Positions 33,972 through 45,629 of a stretch of 64,000 nt of DNA are shown here, one piece after another; within the stretch, counting starts at the first letter, position 1, and every line of letters begins with the position of its first letter. Source of the DNA: Gordius sp. MW1 (lineage: Eukaryota > Nematomorpha > Gordioida > Gordea > Gordiidae); contig OZ038527.1 in the NCBI GenBank assembly GCA_964036665.1, positions 13,857,835 to 13,921,834 on the forward strand, in the 5' to 3' direction. Made by a program: the position numbers and the translations under genes. The notes under the pieces were generated by a model that made no database searches, was not told the origin of the DNA, and saw only the letters and a list, made by a program, of their open reading frames with translations.

Positions 33972-34295
33972 GTGGTAAATGTACAAGGAATGGTGTGTTA
34001 TTTATGTAACGTGCGGGGAGCACATAATTGGAAAACGTGTCCGTGGAGGACACCGGGAAAAAAAATCTCGCGACTGGGGATAAAAAGAAGATGGAAGAGG
34101 GACAGGGTGGCAGAAGAAAGGAAGAGGAGGAAGTGTAAAGAAGTATCTACGCAAACTGATGTCTCACCTGAAGAAGTGGAAGAAGTGGTAGAAAAATTAA
34201 GAAAATGGGGGCTCATGGCAACGACAGACAGGAAAGTGGAAAACTTAATGCAACAACTAAGAACATGGACGTTAGACACTCACCTGCCGGAATAG
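33972..34295 (+). CDS. Small basic protein with variant zinc knuckle
   Basis: 107 residues in the place where some Ty3/gypsy elements carry an extra ORF after pol. Residues 9-23 fit CX2CX5HX4C (C9, C12, H18, C23), one residue longer than the classical knuckle. Residues 29-56 are strongly basic (many KR pairs). Residues 66-98 are rich in E, K and L with heptad-like spacing and could be a coiled coil. A nucleic-acid-binding accessory protein is the natural inference. It is not an envelope: no signal peptide or membrane segment. No homologue is recognised. The antisense ORF over it is taken as a shadow. Confidence 0.6.
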   Translation: MVNVQGMVCYLCNVRGAHNWKTCPWRTPGKKISRLGIKRRWKRDRVAEERKRRKCKEVSTQTDVSPEEVEEVVEKLRKWGLMATTDRKVENLMQQLRTWTLDTHLPE

Positions 34296-34693
34296 AAAAG
34301 GTGGCGGCAAAATTAGGCGACGGGAAGCCGCTGATAAATGTATACATGGTGTGGTTGTGGTTAATTATATTATATGCCCCGTAGTATTGTACAATATATA
34401 ATATGGTATTAATAAAGAAGTGTATAATAAAAGGGGATGGTACATATTAGTTTAAAGGTTGATATAATATGGCTCTCGATCTTGAGTAAGGGATCGAGTA
34501 GCATTGATACATTTCTTAGATGCCGAGACGGATGGGCTTGCAACCGAAGTCACCCCGTGCGCAATAACCCCCTGCAGTCAGCCAATAACCACCCACAACC
34601 AACAAACAACAACCTAACATGAATCACCAACAACCGGCCATCAATGGGCAACCATCTGTAACTACCTGACAACCACCTAATCCGCCCACCTGT
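34296..34693 (+). other. Non-coding 3' region of the element, CAACC-rich end
   Basis: No convincing gene. The first part is AT-rich with AATAAA at about 34410. Bases 34555-34690 are unusually rich in CAACC and CCACC motifs with few G on this strand. A 61-codon ORF (34437-34622) has a low-complexity tail of N, P and Q and is not supported. Confidence 0.55.
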
Positions 34694-34718
34694 AAAAAAA
34701 AAAGAAAAAAAAGGGAGG
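34694..34718 (+). promoter_or_regulatory. Polypurine tract
   Basis: 25 bases, all purine (ten A, G, eight A, then GGGAGG), directly abutting the 3' LTR at 34719. It would prime plus-strand DNA synthesis. Its position fixes the LTR start. Confidence 0.93.
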
Positions 34719-35034
34719 TGTCGTATTGGATACAATCCAGAGACTGGAATTTTATTACCTCCTAAACCTCCCAGAACTATTAGAAGAAACGCTACAAGTA
34801 TGAGGGCACGGTACGTATAGGGAATTGGGCCTTGGAAGTATTTGTTGGAACAGAGAGAGGCTCTTCTTATAAGGAATTAGTCCCTGGGAATATCGAAGAA
34901 ACTTGGGGCCATAAATTAGAATTCCAGAAGGTTTGGAACGAAAAGGGGTCATAGAAGCCAGAAAACCTTGAAGATGACAGATCTAGAACGATAAGGGAGG
35001 CCAAGCCAGGTTAACGGGGCCAAGAAATGAAAGA

Positions 35035-35041
35035 TATAAAA
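35035..35041 (+). promoter_or_regulatory. LTR TATA box
   Basis: TATAAAA in the context GATATAAAAGGCC inside the LTR, about 98 bp before the first polyadenylation motif. This spacing suits a U3 promoter with transcription starting around 35065-35075. The same motif occurs in the partner LTR. Confidence 0.55.
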
Positions 35042-35132
35042 GGCCAAGGGGGAGAATGTAAAAAACACTTTCACTTTCACTTTCACTCTCGCACACTTAT
35101 TTTACTCACTCTTTCCCGAAGAACGGTTATGT

Positions 35133-35138
35133 AATAAA
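35133..35138 (+). terminator. LTR polyadenylation signal
   Basis: AATAAA within GTAATAAAGACATT downstream of the TATA box, as expected for an R region. A second AATAAA lies at 35224-35229. A closely similar GTAATAAAGACA occurs on the minus strand at 109-120 in the left-edge LTR copy. Confidence 0.5.
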
Positions 35139-35293
35139 GACATTATAAAATCCCCAAACCCCCTGTTTTCCCTGTTTCCTACATATCGCCATAGTTCATA
35201 TTTATACCAGTGGTGTTTGAATTAATAAAGGAATATGTAAATTCGATTAAAAGTCCAAATTAATCATTCAACCCTAAGTTGCGAAACAGAAAA

Positions 35294-35298
35294 ATTCT
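35294..35298 (+). other. Target-site duplication ATTCT, 3' side
   Basis: ATTCT immediately after the LTR end, continuing into satellite GATAAATTTTTAC. Pairs with the minus-strand ATTCT at 17838-17842. Confidence 0.88.
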
Positions 35299-35659
35299 GA
35301 TAAATTTTTACTTTTTATCATGGAAACAACGTCTGAAAACGACAACTTTCATCGGATGAATACGGTTGAATAAAAAATGTGAAAATTTTTGAGGTAAAAA
35401 TATTCATTTTTTTCGATTCTACGTGAAAGAGCGTAAAAAAATATATAAAAATAAGCCAATTTGAGAATCCTATTATCTTGGATTGACTTCCGAAAAGAGG
35501 TTTTAAGCTGCGAGAACTATCATTTTGACAAAAGACAACGTTTTATTGTTGCGATTAGTTTGTTGTATCAAACGTGAGTGCTTAATTTTTTAAACCTGCT
35601 CTATGCAATCATGATTTCAAAGTAATAGTTTTCTGATTCTGATAAATTTTTACTTTTTA

Positions 35660-38405
35660 TGATGGAAACAACGTTTAAAAACGACAACTTTCATCGGATG
35701 AATACGGTTGAAAGAAAAAAATGTGAAAAATTTTGAGGTAAAAATATTTATTTTTTTCGATTCTATGTGAAAGAGCTTGAAAAAATATATAAAAGTAAGC
35801 CGATTTGAGAATCCTATTATCCTCGATTGACTTCCGAAAAGAGGTTTTAAGCTGCGAGAACTATCATTTTGACAAAAGTCAACGTGTTATTGTTGCGATT
35901 AGTTTGTGGTATCGCAACGTGAGTGCTTAATTTTTGAAAATTGCTCTATGCGATCATGATTTCAATGTGATAGTTTTCTGATTCTGATAAATTTTTACTT
36001 TTTATCATGGAAACAACGTCTGAAAACGACAACTTTCATCGGATGAATACGGTTGAATAAAAAAATGTGAAAATTTTTGAGGTAAAAATATTCATTATTT
36101 TCGATTCTATGTGAAAGAGCGTAAAAAAATATATAAAAATAAGCCAATTTGAGAATCTTATTATCTTGGATTGACTTCCGAAAAGAGGTTTTAAGCTGCG
36201 AGAACTATCATTTTGACAAAAGACAACGTTTTATTGTTGCGATTAGTTTGTTGTATCAAACGTGAGTGCTTAATTTTTGAAAACTGCTCTATGCAATCAT
36301 GATTTCAAAGTAATAGTTTTCTGATTCTGATAAATTTTTACTTTTTATCATGGAAACAACGTCTGAAAACGACAGCTTTCATCGGATGAATACGGTTGAA
36401 TAAAAAAATGTGAAAATTTTCAGGTAAAAATATTCATTTTTTTCGATTTTATGTGAAAGAGCGTAAAAAAATATATAAAAATAAGCCCATTTGAGAATCC
36501 TATTATCCTCGATTGACTTCCGAAAAGAGATTTTAAGCTGCGAGAACTATCATTTTGACAAAAGACAACGTTTTATTGTTGCGATTAGTTTGTTGTATCA
36601 AACGTGAGTGCTTAATTTTTGAAAATTGCTCTATGCGATCATGATTTCAATGTGATAGTTTTCTGATTCTGATAAATTTTTACTTTTTATCATTCAAACA
36701 ACGTCTGAAAACGACAACTTTCATCGGATGAATACGGTTGAAATAAAAAAATGTGAAAAATTTTGAGGTAAAAATATTTATTTTTTTTCGATTCTATGTG
36801 AAAGAGCTTGAAAAAATATATAAAAGTAAGCCGATTTGAGAATCCTATTATCCTCGATTGACTTCCGAAAAGAGGTTTTAAGCTGCGAGAACTATCATTT
36901 TGACAAAAGACAACGTTTTATTGTTGCGATTAGTTTGTTGTATCAAACGTGAGTGCTTAATTTTTGAAAACTGCTCTATGCAATCATGATTTCAAAGTAA
37001 TAGTTTTCTGATTCTGATAAATTTTTACTTTTTATGATGGAAACAACGTTTAAAAACGACAACTTTCATCGGATGAATACGGTTGAAAGAAAAAAATGTG
37101 ATAAATTTTGAGGTAAAAATATTTATTTTTTTCGATTCTATGTGAAAGAGCTTGAAAAAATATATAAAAGTAAGTCGATTTGAGAATCCTATTATCCTCG
37201 ATTGACTTCCGAAAAGAGGTTTTAAGCTGCGAGAACTATCATTTTGACAAAAGTCAACGTGTTATTGTTGCGATTAGTTTGTGGTATCGCAACGTGAGTG
37301 CTTAATTTTTGAAAATTGCTCTATGCGATCATGATTTCAATGTGATAGTTTTCTGATTCTGATAAATTTTTACTTTTTATCATGGAAACAACGTCTGAAA
37401 ACGACAACTTTCATCGGATGAATACGGTTGAATAAAAAATGTGAAAATTTTTGAGGTAAAAATATTCATTATTTTCGATTCTATGTGAAAGAGCGTAAAA
37501 AAATATATAAAAATAAGCCAATTTGAGAATCCTATTATCTTGGATTGACTTCCGAAAAGAGGTTTTAAGCTGCGAGAACTATCATTTTGACAAAAGACAA
37601 CGTTTTATTGTTGCGATTAGTTTGTTGTATCAAACGTGAGTGCTTAATTTTTGAAAACTGCTCTATGCAATCATGATTTCAAAGTAATAGTTTTCTGATT
37701 CTGATAAATTTTTACTTTTTATCATGGAAACAACGTCTGAAAACGACAGCTTTCATCGGATGAATACGGTTGAATAAAAAAATGTGAAAATTTTCAGGTA
37801 AAAATATTCATTTTTTTCGATTTTATGTGAAAGAGCGTAAAAAAATATATAAAAATAAGCCCATTTGAGAATCCTATTATCCTCGATTGACTTCCGAAAA
37901 GAGATTTTAAGCTGCGAGAACTATCATTTTGACAAAAGACAACGTTTTATTGTTGCGATTAGTTTGTTGTATCAAACGTGAGTGCTTAATTTTTGAAAAT
38001 TGCTCTATGCGATCATGATTTCAATGTGATAGTTTTCTGATTCTGATAAATTTTTACTTTTTATCATTCAAACAACGTCTGAAAACGACAACTTTCATCG
38101 GATGAATACGGTTGAAATAAAAAAATGTGAAAAATTTTGAGGTAAAAATATTTATTTTTTTTCGATTCTATGTGAAAGAACTTGAAAAAATATATAAAAG
38201 TAAGCCGATTTGAGAATCCTATTATCCTCGATTGACTTCCGAAAAGAGGTTTTAAGCTGCGAGAACTATCATTTTGACAAAAGACACCGTTTTATTGTTG
38301 CGATTAGTTTGTTGTATCAAACGTGAGTGCTTAATTTTTGAAAACTGCTCTATGCAATCATGATTTCAAAGTAATAGTTTTCTGATTCTGATAAATTTTT
38401 ACTTT
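35660..38405 (+). repeat. Tandem four-monomer duplication in array 3
   Basis: Marks at 35881 (AACGTGTTATTG), 36091 (TTCATTATTTTCG) and 36691 (CATTCAAACAACG) recur at 37256, 37465 and 38065, an offset of 1374-1375 bp, four monomers. The CATTCAAAC variant occurs again at 42179, twelve monomers further on. Confidence 0.8.
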
Positions 38406-41400
38406 TTATCATTTAAACAACGTCTGAAAACGACAGCTTTCATCGGATGAATACGGTTGAATAAAAAAATGTGAAAAATGTTGAGGTAAAAATATTCATT
38501 TTTTTCGATTCTATGTGAAAGAGCGTATAAAAATATATAAAAATAAGCACATTTGAGAATACTATTATCCTCGATTGACTTCCGAAGAGAGGTTTTAAGC
38601 TGCGAGAACTATCATTTTGACAAAAGACAACGTTTTATTGTTGCGATTAGTTTGTTGTATCAAACGTGAGTGCTTAATTTTTGAAAACTGCTCTATGCAA
38701 TCATGATTTCAAAGTAATAGTTTTCTCCTTCTGATAAATTTTTACTTTTTATGATGGAAACAACGTTTAAAAACGACAACTTTCATCGGATGAATACGGT
38801 TAAATTGAAAGAAAAAAATGTGAAAAATTTTGAGGTAAAAATATTTGTTTTTTTCGATTCTATGTGAAAGAGCTTGAAAAAATATATAAAAGTAAGCCGA
38901 TTTGAGAATCCTATTATCCTCGATTGACTTCCGAAAAGAGGTTGTAAGCTGCAAGAACTATCATTTTGACAAAAGTCAACGTTTTATTGTTGCGATTAGT
39001 TTGTTGTATCGCAACGTGAGTGCTTAATTTTTGAAAATTGCTCTATGCGATCATGATTTCAATGTGATAGTTTTCTGATCCTGATAAATTTTTACTTTTT
39101 ATCATGGAAACAACGTCTGAAAACGACAACTTTCATCGGATGAATACGGTTGAATAAAAAAATGTGAAAATTTTTGAGGTAAAAATATTCATTTTTTTCG
39201 ATTCTATGTGAAAGAGCGTAAAAAAATATATAATAATAAGCCAATTTGAGAATCCTATTATCCTCGATTGACTTCCGAAAAGATATTTTAAGCTGCGAGA
39301 ACTATCATTTTGACAAAAGACAACGTTTTATTGTTGCGATTAGTTTGTTGTATCGTAACGTGAGTGCTTAATTTTTGAAAATTGCTCTATGCGATCATGA
39401 TTTCAAAGTAATAGTTTTCTGATTCTGATAAATTTTTACTTTTTATCATGGAAACAACGTCTGAAAACGACAGCTTTCATCGGACGAATACGGTTGAATA
39501 AAAAAATGTGAAAAAATTTGAGGTAAAAATATTCATTTTTTTCGATTCTATGTGAAAGAGCGTATAAAAATATATTAAAATAAGCCAATTTGAGAATCCT
39601 ATTATCCTCGATTGACTTCCGAAAAGAGGTTTTAAGCTGCGAGAACTATCATTTTGATAAAAGACAACGTTTTATTGTTGCGATTAGTTTGTTGTATCAA
39701 ACGTGAGTGCTTAATTTTTGAAAACTGCTCTATGCAATCATGATTTCAAAGTAATAGTTTTCTGATTCTGATAAATTTTACTTTTTATCATGGAAACAAC
39801 GTCTGAAAACGACAGCTTTCATCGGACGAATACGGTTGAATAAAAAAATGTGAAAAAATTTGAGGTAAAAATATTCATTTTTTTCGATTCTATGTGAAAG
39901 AGCGTATAAAAATATATTAAAATAAGCCAATTTGAGAATCCTATTATCCTCGATTGACTTCCGAAAAGAGGTTTTAAGCTGCGAGAACTATCATTTTGAC
40001 AAAAGACAACGTTTTATTGTTGCGATTAGTTTGTTGTATCAAACGTGAGTGCTTAATTTTTGAAAACTGCTCTATGCAATCATGATTTCAAAGTAATAGT
40101 TTTCTGATTCTGATAAATTTTTACTTTTTATATGGAAACAACGTCTGAAAACGACAACTTACATCGGATGAATACGGTTGAAAAAAAATGTGAAAAATTT
40201 TGAGGTAAAAATATTTATTTTTTTCGATTCTATGTGAAAGAGCTTGAAAAAATATATAAAAGTAAGCCAATTTGAGAATCCTATTATCCTCGATTGACTT
40301 CCGAAAAGAGGTTTTAAGCTGTGAGAACTATCATTTTGATAAAAGACAACGTTTTATTGTTGCGATTAGTTTGTTGTATCGTAACGTGAGTGCTTAATTT
40401 TTGAAAATTGCTCTATGCGATCATGATTTCAAAGTAATAGTTTTCTGATTCTGATAAATTTTTACTTTTTATCATGGAAACAACGTCTGAAAACGACAGC
40501 TTTCATCGGACGAATACGGTTGAATAAAAAAATGTGAAAAAATTTGAGGTAAAAATATTCATTTTTTTCGATTCTATGTGAAAGAGCGTATAAAAATATA
40601 TTAAAATAAGCCAATTTGAGAATCCTATTATCCTCGATTGACTTCCGAAAAGAGGTTTTAAGCTGCGAGAACTATCATTTTGATAAAAGACAACGTTTTA
40701 TTGTTGCGATTAGTTTGTTGTATCAAACGTGAGTGCTTAATTTTTGAAAACTGCTCTATGCAATCATGATTTCAAAGTAATAGTTTTCTGATTCTGATAA
40801 ATTTTTACTTTTTATGATGGAAACAACGTTTAAAAACGACAACTTTCATCGGATGAATACGGTTGAAAGAAAAAAATGTGAAAAATTTTGAGGTAAAAAT
40901 ATTTATTTTTTTCGTGTGAAAGAGCTTGAAAAAATATATAAAAGAAAGCCGATTTGAGAATCCTATTATCCTCGATTGACTTCCGAAAAGAGGTTTTAAG
41001 CTGCGAGAACTATCATTTTGACAAAAGACAACGTTTTATTGTTGCGATTAGTTTGTTGTATCGCAACGTGAGTGCTTAATTTTTGAAAATCTATGCGATC
41101 ATGATTTCAAAGTAATAGTTTTCTGATTCTGAAAAATTTATACTTTTTATCATGGAAACAACGTCTGAAAACGACAACTTTCATCGGATGAATACGGTTG
41201 AATAAAAAAATGTGAAAAATTTTGAGGTAAAAATATTTATTTTTTTCGATTCTATGTGAAAGAGCGTCGAAAAATATATAAAAATAAGCCAATTTGAGAA
41301 TCCTATTATCCTCGATTGACTTCCGAAAAGAGGTTTTAAGCTGCGAGAACTATCATTTTGACAAAAGACAACGTTTTATTGTTGCGATTAATTTGTTGTA

Positions 41401-44400
41401 TCAAACGTGAGTGCTTAATTTTTGAAAATTGCTCTATGCGATCATGATTTCAATGTGATAGTTTTCTGATTCTGATAAATTTTTACTTTTTATCATGGAA
41501 ACAACGTCTGAAAACGACAACTTTCATCGGATGAATACGGTTGAATAAAAAAATGTGAAAATTTTTGAGGTAAAAATATTCATTTTTTTCGATTCTATGT
41601 GAAAGAGCGTAAAAAAATATATAAAAATAAGCCAATTTGAGAATCCTATTATCTTGGATTGACTTCCGAAAAGAGGTTTTAAGCTGCGAGAACTATCATT
41701 TTGACAAAAGACAACGTTTTATTGTTGCGATTAGTTTGTTGTATCAAACGTGAGTGCTTAATTTTTGAAAACTGCTCTATGCAATCATGATTTCGAAGTA
41801 ATAGTTTTCTGATTCTGATAAATTTTTACTTTTTATCATGGAAACAACGTCTGAAAACGACAGCTTTCATCGGATGAATACGGTTGAATAAAAAAATGTG
41901 AAAATTTTCAGGTAAAAATATTCATTTTTTTCGATTTTATGTGAAAGAGCGTAAAAAAATATATAAAAATAAGCCCATTTGAGAATCCTATTATCATGGA
42001 TTGACTTCCGAAAAGAGATTTTAAGCTGCGAGAACTATCATTTTGACAAAAGACAACGTTTTATTGTTGCGATTAGTTTGTTGTATCAAACGTGAGTGCT
42101 TAATTTTTGAAAATTGCTCTATGCGATCATGATTTCAATGTGATAGTTTTCTGATTCTGATAAATTTTTACTTTTTATCATTCAAACAAAGTCTGAAAAC
42201 GACAACTTTCATCGGATGAATACGGTTGAAATAAAAAAATGTGAAAAATTTTGAGGTAAAAATATTTATTTTTTTTCGATTCTATGTGAAAGAGCTTGAA
42301 AAAATATATAAAAGTAAGCCGATTTGAGAATCCTATTATCCTCGATTGATTTCCGAAAAGAGGTTTTAAGCTGCGAGAACTATCATTTTGACAAAAGACA
42401 ACGTTTTATTGTTGCGATTAGTTTGTTGTATCAAACGTGAGTGCTTAATTTTTGAAAACTGCTCTATGCAATCATGATTTCAAAGTAATAGTTTTCTGAT
42501 TCTGATAAATTTTACTTTTTATCATGGAAACAACGTCTGAAAACGACAGCTTTCATCGGACGAATACGGTTGAATAAAAAAATGTGAAAAAATTTGAGGT
42601 AAAAATATTCATTTTTTTCGATTCTATGTGAAAGAGCGTATAAAAATATATAAAAATAAGCACATTTGAGAATACTATTATCCTCGATTGACTTCCGAAG
42701 AGAGGTTTTAAGCTGCGAGAACTATCATTTTGACAAAAGACAACGTTTTATTGTTGCGATTAGTTTGTTGTATCAAACGTGAGTGCTTAATTTTTGAAAA
42801 CTGCTCTATGCAATCATGATTTCAAAGTAATAATTTTCTCCTTCTGATAAATTTTTACTTTTTATGATGGAAACAACGTTTAAAAACGACAACTTTCATC
42901 GGATGAATACGGTTAAATTGAAAGAAAAAAATGTGAAAATTTTTGAGGTAAAAATATTTGTTTTTTCCGATTCTATGTGAAAGAGCTTGAAAAAATATAT
43001 AAAAGTAAGCCGATTTGAGAATCCTATTATCCTCGATTGACTTCCGAAAAGAGGTTGTAAGCTGCGAGAACTATCATTTTGACAAAAGTCAACGTTTTAT
43101 TGTTGCGATTAGTTTGTTGTATCGCAACGTGAGTGCTTAATTTTTGAAAATTGCTCTATGCGATCATGATTTCAATGTGATAGTTTTCTGATCCTGATAA
43201 ATTTTTACTTTTTATCATGGAAACAACGTCTGAAAACGACAACTTTCATCGGATGAATACGGTTGAATAAAAAAATGTGAAAATTTTTGAGGTAAAAATA
43301 TTCATTTTTTTCGATTCTATGTGAAAGAGCGTTAAAAAGTATATAATAATAAGCCAATTTGAGAATCCTATTATCCTCGATTGACTTCCGAAAAGAGGTT
43401 TTAAGCTGCGAGAACTATCATTTTGATAAAAGACAACGTTTTATTGTTGCGATAAGTTTGTTGTATCAAACGTGAGTGCTTAATTTTTGAAAACTGCTCT
43501 ATGCAATCATGATTTCAAAGTAATAGTTTTCTGATTCTGATAAATTTTACTTTTTATCATGGAAACAACGTCTGAAAACGACAGCTTTCATCGGACGAAT
43601 ACGGTTGAATAAAAAAATGTGAAAAAATTTGAGGTAAAAATATTCATTTTTTTCGATTCTATGTGAAAGAGCGTATAAAAATATATAAAAATAAGCACAT
43701 TTGAGAATACTATTATCCTCGATTGACTTCCGAAGAGAGGTTTTAAGCTGCGAGAACTATCATTTTGACAAAAGACAACGTTTTATTGTTGCGATTAGTT
43801 TGTTGTATCAAACGTGAGTGCTTAATTTTTGAAAACTGCTCTATGCAATCATGATTTCAAAGTAATAGTTTTCTCCTTCTGATAAATTTTTACTTTTTAT
43901 GATGGAAACAACGTTTAAAAACGACAACTTTCATCGGATGAATACGGTTAAATTGAAAGAAAAAAATGTGAAAATTTTTGAGGTAAAAATATTTGTTTTT
44001 TTCGATTCTATGTGAAAGAGCTTGAAAAAATATATAAAAGTAAGCCGATTTGAGAATCCTATTATCCTCGATTGACTTCCGAAAAGAGGTTGTAAGCTGC
44101 GAGATCTATCATTTTGACAAAAGTCAACGTTTTATTGTTGCGATTAGTTTGTTGTATCGCAACGTGAGTGCTTAATTTTTGAAAATTGCTCTATGCGATC
44201 ATGATTTCAATGTGATAGTTTTCTGATCCTGATAAATTTTTACTTTTTATGATGGAAACAACGTTTAAAAACGACAACTTTCATCGGATGAATACGGTTA
44301 AATTGAAAGAAAAAAATGTGAAAATTTTTGAGGTAAAAATATTTGTTTTTTTCGATTCTATGTGAAAGAGCTTGAAAAAATATATAAAAGTAAGCCGATT

Positions 44401-45629
44401 TGAGAATCCTATTATCCTCGATTGACTTCCGAAAAGAGGTTGTAAGCTGCGAGAACTATCATTTTGACAAAAGTCAACGTTTTATTGTTGCGATTAGTTT
44501 GTTGTATCGCAACGTGAGTGCTTAATTTTTGAAAATTGCTCTATGCGATCATGATTTCAATGTGATAGTTTTCTGATCCTGATAAATTTTTACTTTTTAT
44601 CATGGAAACAACGTCTGAAAACGACAACTTTCATCGGATGAATACGGTTGAATAAAAAAATGTGAAAATTTTTGAGGTAAAAATATTCATTTTTTTCGAT
44701 TCTATGTGAAAGAGCGTAAAAAAGTATATAATAATAAGCCAATTTGAGAATCCTATTATCCTCGATTGACTTTCGAAAAGATATTTTAAGCTGCGAGAAC
44801 TATCATTTTGACAAAAGACAACGTTTTATTGTTGCGATTAGTTTGTTGTATCGTAACGTGAGTGCTTAATTTTTGAAAATTGCTCTATGCGATCATGATT
44901 TCAAAGTAATAGTTTTCTGATTCTGATAAATTTTTACTTTTTATCATGGAAACAACGTCTGAAAACGACAGCTTTCATCGGACGAATACGGTTGAATAAA
45001 AAAATGTGAAAAAATTTGAGGTAAAAATATTCATTTTTTTCGATTCTATGTGAAAGAGCGTATAAAAATATATTAAAATAAGCCAATTTGAGAATCCTAT
45101 TATCCTCGATTGACTTCCAAAAAGAGGTTTTAAGCTGCGAGAACTATCATTTTGATAAAAGACAACGTTTTATTGTTGCGATTAGTTTGTTGTATCAAAC
45201 GTGAGTGCTTAATTTTTGAAAACTGCTCTATGCAATCATGATTTCAAAGTAATAGTTTTCTGATTCTGATAAATTTTACTTTTTATCATGGAAACAACGT
45301 CTGAAAACGACAGCTTTCATCGGACGAATACGGTTGAATAAAAAAATGTGAAAAAATTTGAGGTAAAAATATTTATTTTTTTCGATTCTATGTGAAAGAG
45401 CGTATAAAAATATATTAAAATAAGCCAATTTGAGAATCCTATTATCCTCGATTGACTTCCGAAAAGAGGTTTTAAGCTGCGAGAACTATCATTTTGACAA
45501 AAGACAACGTTTTATTGTTGCGATTAGTTTGTTGTATCAAACGTGAGTGCTTAATTTTTGAAAACTGCTCTATGCAATCATGATTTCAAAGTAATAGTTT
45601 TCTGATTCTGATAAATTTTTACTTTTTAT

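Larger units (their letters stand above)
29601..35293 (+). mobile_element. 3' part of the Ty3/gypsy-like LTR retrotransposon
   Basis: In order: a broken zinc knuckle, protease-RT-RNase H ORF, integrase ORF in another frame, small CCHC ORF, A/C-rich spacer, polypurine tract and LTR. Integrase following RNase H is the Ty3/gypsy (Metaviridae-type) order; Ty1/copia has integrase first. No envelope-like ORF is present. The 5' end is missing here because the G-run LTR junction cuts the element; that part lies inverted at 16581-17837. Confidence 0.93.
34719..35293 (+). mobile_element. 575-bp LTR (3' LTR of the Ty3/gypsy-like element)
   Basis: Begins TGTCGTATTGG just after the polypurine tract and ends ACAGAAAA, followed by ATTCT. 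Inside are a TATA box (35035), repeated CACTTT units (about 35067-35085), AATAAA at 35133 and a second at 35224. It matches the LTR at 17263-17837 with about three differences by eye (near 34806-34810 and 34864), which points to a young insertion. The start carries a small palindrome, GTAT-TGG-ATAC. Confidence 0.95.

Noticed and set aside
30625..34279. Antisense ORFs of 66-153 codons over pol, integrase and the CCHC ORF, and a 76-codon ORF at 32881-33111
   Set aside because: They are shadows of strongly supported coding regions in other frames.
34437..34622. 61-codon ORF before the polypurine tract, as a possible envelope
   Set aside because: Too short, no signal peptide, no membrane segment, and its tail is the CAACC-rich low-complexity tract.
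17604..34952. 65-codon ORFs inside both 575-bp LTRs (17604-17801 plus; 34755-34952 minus)
   Set aside because: They are the same antisense ORF in the two LTR copies, with no known motif, overlapping the LTR promoter region.
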